Notes: a model not told the origin generated them from the sequence alone. A DNA stretch of 17,473 bases from JBCDBY01 sp039182715 (GCA_039182715.1 JBCDBY010000060.1:1-17473), one strand, 5' to 3'. Positions 7,673 through 14,927 are shown, counted from the first letter of the stretch. A program made the numbers and translations.

Positions 7673-8559
7673 GGCGCATCGGAGTTGTCTGGATTCTGCT
7701 GGCGACCGCCGTCCTCGCGGAGGAGGACCTGGCGGCGCGCACCCTCAAGGTGTGGGACCGCAACGGCGACGGCGTCCTGACCGCCGACGAGCTGCCGGAC
7801 GATGCGACCTTCCAGAAGGCGGACCGCGACAGGGACGGCAAGGTCACGAGAGAGGAGATCGCAATCTTCCTCGGACTCGTGAAGCCGCCCCAGCCGAAGA
7901 CGGAGAAGCCGCCCAAGGCGAAGGGCGGGAAGAAGACGGAGAAGCCCAAGGCCGCCGCGCCGGAGAGCAAGTCCGACGGCGGCGTGAAGAAGGCGCCCTT
8001 CACCGTTTCGGAGCGCGTGAAGGACTTCTTCGAACGCTACGACCGCGACAAGAACGAGCTCGTCTCGCGCAAGGAGGCGGCCGGGATCGCGGAGGAGCTC
8101 TTCACGCGCTTCGATCGCAGCCGCGACGACGCCTTCAACGTGCGCGAGGCGACGCGGTACGTCCGGTGGGCGATTCGCGAGGCGAAGAAGCGTCCGACGC
8201 GCGAGAACTTCTTCGACCTGTGGGACCGCAACCGCGACCGGCGCGTCACCAAACGCGAGTACGACGGGCCGCCCGCGTTCTTCCGCGCGCACGACCACGA
8301 CAAGGACAAGGTCGTCACGCTGCAGGAACTCAACATGGGACCCAACGCCGGCATGGCGATGGACAAGAAGCAGCGCGCGCGCGACGAGGAGTTCATGGCC
8401 GACGGCCCGACGAAGGCGCCGAAGCGGACGCTGCTGGACCGCTACGACGCGAACAAGGACGGCCGCATCACGCTCGAAGAGCTCAACGGCGCCGAAGCGC
8501 TCATGCAGCGCCTCGACAAGAACCGCGATGGCGTCCTGAGCGGCGCCGAAGCGAAGTAG
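7669..8559 (+). CDS. Exported protein with eight EF-hand loops
   Basis: 296 residues from a GTG start whose GTGA overlaps the previous TGA. The A- and G-rich stretch at 7655-7667 gives a plausible ribosome site, and this start yields a clean signal peptide (IGVVWILLATAVLA, 4-17). Eight 12-residue EF-hand loops begin at D30, D52, D125, D149, D186, D209, D260 and D283. Loops 1, 2, 7 and 8 keep the central Gly (for example DRNGDGVLTADE); loops 3-6 lack it (DRDKNELVSRKE, DRSRDDAFNVRE, DRNRDRRVTKRE, DHDKDKVVTLQE) and may bind weakly or be structural. A lysine/proline/alanine-rich linker (about 72-110) separates the first pair from the rest. It is probably a periplasmic or surface calcium sensor, buffer or scaffold serving the operon. 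No enzymatic domain is visible. A longer in-frame extension to 7519 would erase the signal peptide and overlap the previous gene by 150 bp, so I reject it. Confidence 0.8.
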   Translation: MRRIGVVWILLATAVLAEEDLAARTLKVWDRNGDGVLTADELPDDATFQKADRDRDGKVTREEIAIFLGLVKPPQPKTEKPPKAKGGKKTEKPKAAAPESKSDGGVKKAPFTVSERVKDFFERYDRDKNELVSRKEAAGIAEELFTRFDRSRDDAFNVREATRYVRWAIREAKKRPTRENFFDLWDRNRDRRVTKREYDGPPAFFRAHDHDKDKVVTLQELNMGPNAGMAMDKKQRARDEEFMADGPTKAPKRTLLDRYDANKDGRITLEELNGAEALMQRLDKNRDGVLSGAEAK

Positions 8560-8568
8560 GGGCGCATT

Positions 8569-8652
8569 GCCACGGAGAAGCGAAAGAAGGGGGCAACGGA
8601 TCACTCCGTTGCCCCCTTCTCGTTGCTCTCCGTGTCTTCGTGCCTCCGTGGC
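8569..8652. repeat. Nested inverted repeat between convergent operons
   Basis: Outer arms GCCACGGAG (8569-8577) and CTCCGTGGC (8644-8652) are perfect complements and enclose a separate 16-bp inner hairpin. The right flank also holds CTCCGTG (8628-8634) and CTTCGTG (8636-8642), giving a CTCCGTG/CTTCGTG/CTCCGTG series. This architecture fits a dispersed intergenic palindromic element captured as a terminator. Its copy number elsewhere in the genome cannot be seen from here. Confidence 0.5.
8585..8620. terminator. Bidirectional intrinsic terminator, 16-bp stem
   Basis: AGAAGGGGGCAACGGA (8585-8600) pairs perfectly with TCCGTTGCCCCCTTCT (8605-8620) across the loop TCAC. It lies 25 bp past the EF-hand stop and 36 bp past the purE stop, exactly between two convergent operons. 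The stem base is A/G on one side and T/C on the other, so a partly T-rich tail is available in each direction (CTTCTCGTT for +, CTTCTTTCG for -). Confidence 0.8.
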
Positions 8653-8655
8653 GAA

Positions 8656-9153
8656 TCAGCGGTTCTGAACCTCCGCGTCCGCCTTCAGCACCGCTTCGGA
8701 CTGCTCCTTGCGGAAGTTCTTCACCACCTCCGCCACACGCTCGTCCGACTGGCCGATGATCTGGCAGGCGAAGATCGCCGCGTTGAGCGCACCCGCCTTG
8801 CCGACCGCGAAGGTCGCCACCGGGACGCCGCCCGGCATCTGCGCGGTGGACAGCAGCGCGTCGAAGCCGTTGAGCGCGCCGCCCGCCGCCGGAATGCCGA
8901 GCACCGGCAGGTGCGAGTGAGCCGCCAGGGCGCCGGCGAGGTGCGCGGCCATCCCGGCCATGCCGCACAGCACCTTGATGCCGCGCTCCGGTGCGCTGTG
9001 CGCATACTCCGCCGCCTGATGCGGCGTGCGGTGCGCGGAGAGAATGCGCACCTCGTACGGCACGTCGTTCTTCTTGAGGAAGTCCTCGGCGCGCTCGAGC
9101 TGCGGCAGGTCGTTCTTGGATCCCAGCAGGAATCCGATGAGGGGATTGGACAT
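8656..9153 (-). CDS. purE: N5-carboxyaminoimidazole ribonucleotide mutase (PurE)
   Basis: 165 residues, normal for class I PurE. It acts in the cytoplasm in de novo purine synthesis, converting N5-CAIR to CAIR, or carboxylating AIR if no PurK is present. Motifs: GSKNDL (11-16, usually GSxSDW), SAHRTP with the catalytic His (39-44, H41), LPVLGIP (82-88), LLSTAQMPGGVPVATFAVG (100-118) and KAGALNAAIFACQI (119-132). Two otherwise near-invariant places differ: the usual GAGGAAHLPG reads GMAGMAAHLAG (64-74), with Met for Gly and Ala for Pro in the CO2/substrate loop. No purK is seen nearby. It is translated from the purC transcript: only 13 nt separate the genes, with GGAGGAG overlapping the purC stop. 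Its stop faces the bidirectional hairpin at 8585-8620. The family is clear; class I versus a divergent subclass is less certain. Confidence 0.9.
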   Translation of the reverse strand: MSNPLIGFLLGSKNDLPQLERAEDFLKKNDVPYEVRILSAHRTPHQAAEYAHSAPERGIKVLCGMAGMAAHLAGALAAHSHLPVLGIPAAGGALNGFDALLSTAQMPGGVPVATFAVGKAGALNAAIFACQIIGQSDERVAEVVKNFRKEQSEAVLKADAEVQNR

Positions 9154-9166
9154 CGTTCGACTCCTC

Positions 9167-10045
9167 CTACTTCATGAGGCGCGCCGCGATCTCCTCGTAG
9201 CGGCTCGCGGCTTTCTCGATGATGGCGTCGGGCAGATCGGGCGCCGGCGCCTGCTTGTTCCAGTCCGTGGTCTCGAGCCAGTCGCGCACGATCTGCTTGT
9301 CGAAGCTGTCCTGCGATCGGCCGGGCTCGTACGTCTCCGCATCCCAGTAGCGGCTCGAGTCGGGCGTGAGCACCTCGTCGGCGAGGGTCAGCGTCGAACC
9401 GATCATGCCGAACTCGAACTTCGTATCGGCGAGCAGGATGCCGCGCTCCGCCGCGTAATCCGCGCCGGCGAGATAGATCTCGAGCGACTTGCCGCGCAGC
9501 TTCGCGGCGAGGTCGGCGCCGACCGCCTGCTCGACCTCTTCGTAGGTCATGGGCATGTCGTGCCCCTCGGTCGCCTTCGTCGTCGGCGTGAAGATCGGCT
9601 CGGGCAGCTTGTCGCTCTCGCGCAGGCCCTCCGGAAGCGGGACGCCGCAGACGGTGCCGCTCTTCTGGTACTCCTTCCAGCCGGAGCCCGCGAGGTAGCC
9701 GCGCACCACGCACTCGACCGGCACGATCTCGACTTCCTTCACGTACATCGTGCGACCGGCCGCCTTCTCGGCGTCGTCCATCACCGCCGACGGCATCGCG
9801 TCGAGATCGATGGAAATGAGGTGGTGGGGGCACCGGTCGGCGAACTTGTCGAACCAGAAGCGCGAGAGCTGGGTGAGCGTGATGCCGCGCCCCGGGATGC
9901 CCTGCTGCAGGATCACGTCGAAGGCCGAAAGCCGATCGGTGGAGACAATCAGGAGCCCCTCGCCGGCGCGATAGACCTCGCGCACCTTGCCGGAGGCCAC
10001 GTGCTCCGCCTGGGGGAAAGAGACGTTCAGAACCGCTTCTTGCAT
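9167..10045 (-). CDS. purC: Phosphoribosylaminoimidazole-succinocarboxamide synthase (PurC)
   Basis: 292 residues, the length of yeast Ade1-type SAICAR synthetases rather than the 235-residue E. coli form. It joins CAIR and aspartate using ATP in cytoplasmic purine synthesis, immediately after the PurE step. Motifs: SGKVREVY (18-25) for ATP binding, STDRLSAFDV (35-44), ECVVRGYLAGSGWKEY (111-126), EPIFTPTTKA (149-158) with GHD (161-163), LADTKFEFG (205-213) and DEVLTPDSSRYW (223-234). The start at 10045 gives the normal N-terminus (MQEAVLNVSF). The frame stays open upstream to 11158 only as an antisense shadow of aroA. Upstream is a TATAGT hexamer just 9 nt from the ATG, with no Shine-Dalgarno. 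It is co-transcribed with purE. Confidence 0.95.
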   Translation of the reverse strand: MQEAVLNVSFPQAEHVASGKVREVYRAGEGLLIVSTDRLSAFDVILQQGIPGRGITLTQLSRFWFDKFADRCPHHLISIDLDAMPSAVMDDAEKAAGRTMYVKEVEIVPVECVVRGYLAGSGWKEYQKSGTVCGVPLPEGLRESDKLPEPIFTPTTKATEGHDMPMTYEEVEQAVGADLAAKLRGKSLEIYLAGADYAAERGILLADTKFEFGMIGSTLTLADEVLTPDSSRYWDAETYEPGRSQDSFDKQIVRDWLETTDWNKQAPAPDLPDAIIEKAASRYEEIAARLMK

Positions 10046-10054
10046 GATTCGGCC

Positions 10055-10060
10055 ACTATA
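10055..10060 (-). promoter_or_regulatory. -10 element TATAGT for purC-purE
   Basis: On the minus strand TATAGT is followed by nine bases and then the purC ATG. Its match to TATAAT is 5/6. A normal start site 6-8 bases downstream would leave almost no 5' UTR, suggesting a leaderless or near-leaderless mRNA. No convincing -35 is seen at 16-18 bp; TTGCTC lies only 10 bp upstream. Confidence 0.5.
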
Positions 10061-10102
10061 CCGATCCGGCGAGCAACCGCCCGAGGCGGGGCCGTCGGGT
10101 CG

Positions 10103-10108
10103 TACACT
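10103..10108 (+). promoter_or_regulatory. -10-like TACACT for the aroA operon
   Basis: TACACT lies six bases before the aroA ATG at 10115, the same spacing as TAAACT before the gene at 610. The GGAG at 10111-10114 abuts the ATG and is too close to act as a Shine-Dalgarno site, so leaderless initiation is the better reading. No clear -35 is visible. Confidence 0.4.
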
Positions 10109-10114
10109 ACGGAG

Positions 10115-11290
10115 ATGCAGGTCGGGGTTCGCGCGGGACGAATCGCGGGGCGGATTCTCGTCCCCGGATCGAAGTCGATTGCGCAGCGCGCGTTGATCCT
10201 CGCGACCCGGCGCGGGGGCCGCGTGACCAACGTGCCGGAGAGCGGCGATCTGACCGTGCTCTGCGAAGGGCTGCGTGCCCTCGGCTATCGCGTCGACGAG
10301 GCGCCGGGCGTGCGCGTGGTGGGCGGCAGCCTGAGCGCCCTGCCGGCCGAGATCGACGCCGGCGACAACGGCACCGCCGCCCGCTGCCTCACTGCGCTGG
10401 CCGCCCTGCGTTCCGCGCCGACACGCATCGACGGCTCTGCTCGCTTGCGGCAGCGACCCATGGCGCCGCTGCTGGCCGCGCTGCGCGAGCTCGGCGCCGA
10501 GTTCGACTCCGAGCAGCTCCCGCTCACCATCCGCGGCCCGATCGAGGGCGGCATCGTCCGCGTCGACACCGAGCTCTCCAGCCAGTTCGCGACCGCGCTC
10601 GTCCTGCTCGTCGAGCGCGTGAAGGGGCTCAAGGTCAAGGTCGAGGGCAAGGCGTCGTTCGCCTACGTCGGCCTGACCGCGGTGATCATGCGGCAGTTCG
10701 AGGACCCGTATCCGGTCGAGCCCGACTTCAGCTCGGCCGCGAACCACGCGGTCGCCGCGGCGGTGTCCGGCGGCGACCTCGTGCTGGAGGGGCTCTCGAT
10801 GTCGTCGCCGCAGCCCGATGCGCGCATTCTGCCGTTCCTCAATCGCGCCGGCGCGCACGTCACCCAGGAGTCGGACGGCGTGCGCATCCGCGGTGCGGAA
10901 CGGCTCCACGGCATTCGCGCCAACCTCGCCAATTGCCCCGACCTCGCGCCGCTGCTCGGCGTGCTCGGCGCCTCTGCGGAAGGTGAGACGGTGATCACCG
11001 GCGCGCCGCATCTGGTGCACAAGGAGAGCGACCGCATCGAGGCCACCGTCGACATGATCCGACGGCTCGGCGGCGAGGCGGAGTCGCGTCCCGACGGGCT
11101 CGTTGTCCGCGGCGGAAAACCACTGCGTGCGGCGGAATTGTCCTCGCACGGAGATCACCGCATCGCGATGGCCGCGGCGGTCCTTGCGCTGCGGGTCCCC
11201 GGGGTTACCGTGACGGGCTCGGAAGCCGTCGACAAGTCCTATCCCGGATTCTTCGACGATCTGGCGTCGCTTACGGAGTCGTCCTCATGA
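10115..11290 (+). CDS. aroA: 3-phosphoshikimate 1-carboxyvinyltransferase (EPSP synthase)
   Basis: 391 residues, slightly short for the family (about 420-450). It transfers enolpyruvyl from PEP to shikimate 3-phosphate in the shikimate pathway, in the cytoplasm. Motifs: PGSKSIAQRALIL (17-29, usually PGSKSxSxRALxL), AGDNGTAARCLTAL (82-95, the GNxGTxxR loop with Asp-Asn for Gly-Asn), RPMAPLLAALRELGA (114-128), DFSSAANHAVAAA (204-216), NCPDLAPLLGVL (273-284) with the probable catalytic Asp 276, HKESDRIEA (302-310), SHGDHRIAMA (344-353) and KSYPGFFDDL (374-383). The start fits the normal MxVxVxxGxxxGxxxVPGSK opening. The frame runs upstream to 9026, but that part overlaps purC antisense. The stop overlaps the next ATG (ATGA at 11287-11290). 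Several substitutions in the PEP and S3P loops mark it as divergent, but all main motifs are present. Confidence 0.93.
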   Translation: MQVGVRAGRIAGRILVPGSKSIAQRALILATRRGGRVTNVPESGDLTVLCEGLRALGYRVDEAPGVRVVGGSLSALPAEIDAGDNGTAARCLTALAALRSAPTRIDGSARLRQRPMAPLLAALRELGAEFDSEQLPLTIRGPIEGGIVRVDTELSSQFATALVLLVERVKGLKVKVEGKASFAYVGLTAVIMRQFEDPYPVEPDFSSAANHAVAAAVSGGDLVLEGLSMSSPQPDARILPFLNRAGAHVTQESDGVRIRGAERLHGIRANLANCPDLAPLLGVLGASAEGETVITGAPHLVHKESDRIEATVDMIRRLGGEAESRPDGLVVRGGKPLRAAELSSHGDHRIAMAAAVLALRVPGVTVTGSEAVDKSYPGFFDDLASLTESSS

Positions 11291-13158
11291 ACGTACGCAC
11301 CCCGCTCACCCTCCTCGCTCTTGCCTCGCTGGTGGCCGCGGCGGTCGATCCCAAGCCGGACTTCATCTCCACCAAGGAGGTGGTCCCCTACGTAGAGCGG
11401 CTGCGCGAGCAGGTCCTGGAGGTCCGCAAGGGCAACATGCGCACCGAGGACCTGCTGGCGCAGTACGCCAAGCGGGCCAGCGACGCCAACCTCCCTCCGC
11501 GCGAGCGCGCCTGCTACATGTACCTGTACGGGCGGCTGCTGGCCAGCGTGCCGCGCCTCGACGACGCCCAGAAGGCGTGGCGCCAGTCCCTGGAGATTTT
11601 TCCGCGGGTCCCGGACGTCGAGGTCGAGCTGGGAAGGGTCGCCATGCTGCGGCGCGACCTGAAGGGGGCCAATCGGCGGGCCGACACCGCGCTGAAGATC
11701 AATCCCAATCATGTCGAGGCCTTCAAGCTGAAGGCCGATCTGGCTGCCCGCCGGGACAAGCTCGAGTTGGCCAATGAGTGGTGGCGAAAGGCGGCCGAGG
11801 CGGACCTCGACGATGTCCAGGCCATGCAGGGTTGGGCCATGACGCAGGTCATGCTCTTCCGCGAGTCGTTCAGCGACGAACGCAAGGGCAAGTATTCCAA
11901 GCAGGCGCGAACCATCGCGCGCATGCTCGTCCAACTGAATGCGAACGATCCGGGTGCTCGTATCTTCGAAGCGCAGGTGCTCGAGTCGCTGGGCGAACCG
12001 CAGCAGTCGCTCCGGAAGCTCGAGTCGATGCTCATCGAGTTGCCGGAGCTGAATCCCCGCGCCAAGATGTTCTGCCTGCAGCGCATGTTCGAGCTGCGCG
12101 CCAGAACGGGGACTCTGGAGGGCGCCAAGTCCGCGCTCGACGAGATCCTGCGCATCAAGGAGCTCACGGCCGACGAGCGTCGGCGCCATGAGGAGCTTCG
12201 CGATCAGTTCGAGAAGACCGGCATCAAGTCCTTCATCATCCTGCAGGTGGACCGGCTGACCGACCGGATGAGCAACCGTCTGTTGTCTGCCACCGAACGC
12301 CGCGATGCGATGCGCCGGATCCATGAGCTCCTGAGCGATCCGGGCATTCTCGAAGATCCCGACATGCAGGAGACGATCGACAAGGCCTGGTGCGCCTGCG
12401 TGCGCACGCTCAGCCCGCCGACGCCGCCCGAACTTGCGATCGACATGCTGCAGTTCTTCCGGCGCAAGCTGCAGAAGGAGCGGCGACTGATCCGCGTCCT
12501 CGTGCACTTCGTCTATCCGCGCGGCGTCGAACGGGGCATCACTTCGGCCGTCCGCAAGGAGGCCACGCGCACGATTCGCGCGATCGGCGGACCCGCATCG
12601 CTCCCGACGCTGCTCTACACGCTGAGCGACGATTCGCGCGAGGTCACGCGCGCCATCGACGTCGCACTCTGCTCGCTGCTCGAACGCCGCAGCATGGTGC
12701 CGCCGGGCGCCGGGCCGGTGACGGAGAACGAGCAGCTCATCCTGCGCCGCGAGTGGCTCAAGTGGACCCACACGCCGGCCGCCACGCAGCAGCTGCTCGA
12801 GGCGATCGACGCGCTGCGCGAGGTGACCGTCCGCGACGCCAAGTTCAATCGCAAGCAGCAGCAGAACCCGCTGGCGGAGCACGTCATTCGCGTCGTGCTG
12901 CTCGACAACGACGTCGAGTGGAAGGCGTGGAAGGCAGGGTATCTCTTCCTGAAGGACTTCCTCGGTCGCGACTTCCTGCCGGTCGAGATGCGCGGCCAGG
13001 AGATCACGCCGAAACTGCGCCCCGTGCTGCGGGACAGCATCATGAAGTTCATCGAGGGCGACTCCCAGACGCAGGCGGAGGCGGACGACGACAAGGGTTC
13101 GAAGCCCGCGGACGAGGAAGCCGAAGCGGACGACGGGACTGACGATCGGGACGACTAG
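11287..13158 (+). CDS. Exported TPR protein with unrecognised conserved C-terminal module
   Basis: 623 residues. The N-terminal hydrophobic stretch (about 5-20) looks like a signal peptide. Residues about 70-310 are helical repeats of TPR type, for example the stretches around 91-106 (LDDAQKAWRQSLEIFP), 125-141 (DLKGANRRADTALKINP) and 234-256. Residues 319-591 are the same module as in the EF-hand protein encoded at 6518-7672, offset by exactly 210 residues with no gap and 139/220 identities over 372-591. Shared blocks include VRTLSPPTPPEL, RVLVHFVYPRG, ASLPTLLYTL, WTHTP, NPLAEHVI, DVEWKAWKAG and FLGRDF. A strongly acidic, probably disordered tail (592-623) follows. It overlaps aroA by ATGA, and a small lipoprotein gene follows after 7 nt. 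TPRs suggest a scaffold or protein-binding role in the periplasm. The module's function is unknown, and I see no catalytic motif. Confidence 0.75.
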   Translation: MNVRTPLTLLALASLVAAAVDPKPDFISTKEVVPYVERLREQVLEVRKGNMRTEDLLAQYAKRASDANLPPRERACYMYLYGRLLASVPRLDDAQKAWRQSLEIFPRVPDVEVELGRVAMLRRDLKGANRRADTALKINPNHVEAFKLKADLAARRDKLELANEWWRKAAEADLDDVQAMQGWAMTQVMLFRESFSDERKGKYSKQARTIARMLVQLNANDPGARIFEAQVLESLGEPQQSLRKLESMLIELPELNPRAKMFCLQRMFELRARTGTLEGAKSALDEILRIKELTADERRRHEELRDQFEKTGIKSFIILQVDRLTDRMSNRLLSATERRDAMRRIHELLSDPGILEDPDMQETIDKAWCACVRTLSPPTPPELAIDMLQFFRRKLQKERRLIRVLVHFVYPRGVERGITSAVRKEATRTIRAIGGPASLPTLLYTLSDDSREVTRAIDVALCSLLERRSMVPPGAGPVTENEQLILRREWLKWTHTPAATQQLLEAIDALREVTVRDAKFNRKQQQNPLAEHVIRVVLLDNDVEWKAWKAGYLFLKDFLGRDFLPVEMRGQEITPKLRPVLRDSIMKFIEGDSQTQAEADDDKGSKPADEEAEADDGTDDRDD

Positions 13159-13165
13159 CGGGAGT

Positions 13166-13609
13166 ATGCGCCGCGCGATCGCTTGCCTGTTCATGGTCCT
13201 GCTCGGCTGCGCGTCGACGCCGAAGGCCGAGGAACGCCCGCCGCCGGACGCGGAGCCGAAGCGGCCGGATGAGAAGGCGATCACCGTGCCGACCAAGGTC
13301 GAGGCGGGCACCGCGCGACTCGTGTTGTCCGATCGCTGGCGCGACGAGGTCAAGCTCGAGGCGATCCACGTGGACCGGGGCGAGCCGGACGAGTGGACCG
13401 CCGAAGGGGCGCCGACCTTCAAGCTGCGCGGAATCGACCTGCGCGCGAAGAAACGCATCACGCTCACCTTCCTGCCCGATCACGAGCACTTCCTGCTGCA
13501 TGCAAAGGACGTCGATCTGGTGGAGCGTCGGGTCGGCTTCATTCATCGGCATACCGACCTCGACGCCGTCACGATCGCCGACAACGAGATGAGCATCTTC
13601 AGCCGCTGA
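13166..13609 (+). CDS. Small predicted outer-membrane lipoprotein of unknown function
   Basis: 147 residues. The N-terminus MRRAIACLFMVLLGCAST has a clear lipobox (LLGC, Cys15). Ala at +2 rather than Asp favours sorting to the outer membrane under E. coli rules. Residues about 18-40 are a Pro/Lys/Glu-rich linker. The remainder (about 40-147) alternates hydrophobic and charged residues in beta-like strands (ARLVLSDRW, KLEAIHVDR, RITLTFLPD, HFLLHAKDVDLV, VTIADNEMSIF). I recognise no family. GGGAG lies one base before the ATG, too close for an ordinary ribosome site, so coupling to the preceding TPR gene (7-nt gap) is likely. One base separates its stop from dacB. The envelope context suggests a structural or assembly role, but this is a guess. 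Confidence 0.65.
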   Translation: MRRAIACLFMVLLGCASTPKAEERPPPDAEPKRPDEKAITVPTKVEAGTARLVLSDRWRDEVKLEAIHVDRGEPDEWTAEGAPTFKLRGIDLRAKKRITLTFLPDHEHFLLHAKDVDLVERRVGFIHRHTDLDAVTIADNEMSIFSR

Positions 13610-13610
13610 C

Positions 13611-14927
13611 ATGTTCCTGCATGCGGCGCTCTTCCTCCTGCTCGCGGGCGACGTCGCGTCCGACCTGCAGGGCGCTCTGCAGCGGGCCGGCATCGCGCGC
13701 GACGGACTCGGCGTGCTGGTCGGCGAGGCGGGTGGGCGCACCCTGCTCGCCGTGTCGCCCGACACGCCACGCATTCCCGCCAGCAACCAGAAGGTGGTGA
13801 CCGCGGCCCTGGCGCTCGACCGGCTCGGTCACGAATTTCGCTTCCGGACGCGCTTCGGCCGCGCGCCCGATGGCACGCTCGTCGTCGTCGGCGACGGCGA
13901 CCCGAACTTCTCGGGTCGCTTCTTCGAGGGCGATCCGACGCGCGTGCTGCGCGCCATCGCGCGCGATCTGAAGAAGCGCGGCGTGGCCCGCGTGGAGAAC
14001 GGCATCCTGCTCGACGTTTCGCGCTTCGACGACGAAGTGCGTCACCCCGACTGGCCCGCCGATCAGCTGGACAAGTGGTACTGCGCGCCGGTGGCGGCTC
14101 TCGTCTACAACGACTCCTGCCACGACATCATCGTGCAACCCGGGCCGCGCGCGGGCGGACCCGCCGTGGTGCGCGTCGAACCCGGCCTCGCGCCCACACC
14201 GCTGGTCAACGCCTCCATCACCGTGTCCGACCGCAGCCGTCACGTGCTGCGCCTGCGTTGGGTCGAGGACCGGTTGCGCGTCGAGGGCGGCGTCTGGACG
14301 GGCTCCAGCGGGTTCAAGAACCACTTCGCCGTCCGCGATCCCGCGCTCTTCTTCGGTGCTTCGCTCAAGGGCGCGCTGGTTGCCGAGGGCGTGCCGGTGG
14401 AAGGCAACGTGCGCAAGGGCCGTGCGACCGAGGGCGAGGAGATCGTCGTCTTCCGTACCGACCTCGCGCGCACGCTCAAGGTCATGTTGACCAACAGCCA
14501 GAACCTCTACGCCGAGTGCCTCTTCAAGCGCGCCGGGGGCGGGAGCTTCGCCGCTGCGGGCGACGCGGTCCGGAAACTGCCGGGGCTGGAGAACGTGGTG
14601 GCGCGCGACGGCTCCGGCATGTCGCGCGGCAACCTGATTTCGCCGCGCGCGCTCTACGCCGTCCTGCAGCGGCTGCGCGACGACGAGATGTTCGTGCAGG
14701 CGCTCGCCGCCGGCGGCGAGGGCACGTTGCGCAAGCGCTACCGCGATCTCGGCGTGCGGCTGCGCGCCAAGACCGGCTACATCCGCGGCGTCTCCACGTT
14801 GAGCGGCTACGTCACGAGCGCGGGCGGCAAGCGCTACGTCTTCGCCATCCTGTGCAACGGCAAGGCGATGGGGCGCGCGCGTCGCCTGCAGGATCTCGTC
14901 GTGCAGACCCTCGCGAGGGCGCGATGA
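13611..14927 (+). CDS. dacB: D-alanyl-D-alanine carboxypeptidase/endopeptidase (PBP4, DacB type)
   Basis: 438 residues, typical for class C PBP4. A signal peptide (about 1-17) directs it to the periplasm, where such enzymes trim D-Ala from peptidoglycan stem peptides and can cut cross-links. Active-site motifs appear in order: SxxK as S58-N-Q-K61 in IPASNQKVVTAALAL, SxN as S296-Q-N298 in TNSQNLYAE, and KTG at 387-389 in RAKTGYIRGVSTLSGYV. DGSGMSR (333-339) is another DacB-typical block. The gap of about 235 residues between SxxK and SxN fits the insertion domains II and III of PBP4. It starts one base after the lipoprotein stop and overlaps the next gene by ATGA. If the host is a planctomycete, the gene is one more sign that it makes peptidoglycan. 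Confidence 0.92.
   Translation: MFLHAALFLLLAGDVASDLQGALQRAGIARDGLGVLVGEAGGRTLLAVSPDTPRIPASNQKVVTAALALDRLGHEFRFRTRFGRAPDGTLVVVGDGDPNFSGRFFEGDPTRVLRAIARDLKKRGVARVENGILLDVSRFDDEVRHPDWPADQLDKWYCAPVAALVYNDSCHDIIVQPGPRAGGPAVVRVEPGLAPTPLVNASITVSDRSRHVLRLRWVEDRLRVEGGVWTGSSGFKNHFAVRDPALFFGASLKGALVAEGVPVEGNVRKGRATEGEEIVVFRTDLARTLKVMLTNSQNLYAECLFKRAGGGSFAAAGDAVRKLPGLENVVARDGSGMSRGNLISPRALYAVLQRLRDDEMFVQALAAGGEGTLRKRYRDLGVRLRAKTGYIRGVSTLSGYVTSAGGKRYVFAILCNGKAMGRARRLQDLVVQTLARAR

Noticed and set aside
9026..10114. Upstream in-frame extension of aroA
   Set aside because: It would overlap purC and purE antisense. EPSP synthase homology begins exactly at the ATG at 10115.
10046..11158. Upstream in-frame extension of purC
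   Set aside because: It lies antisense to aroA. PurC homology begins at 10045 and a -10 element lies just upstream.
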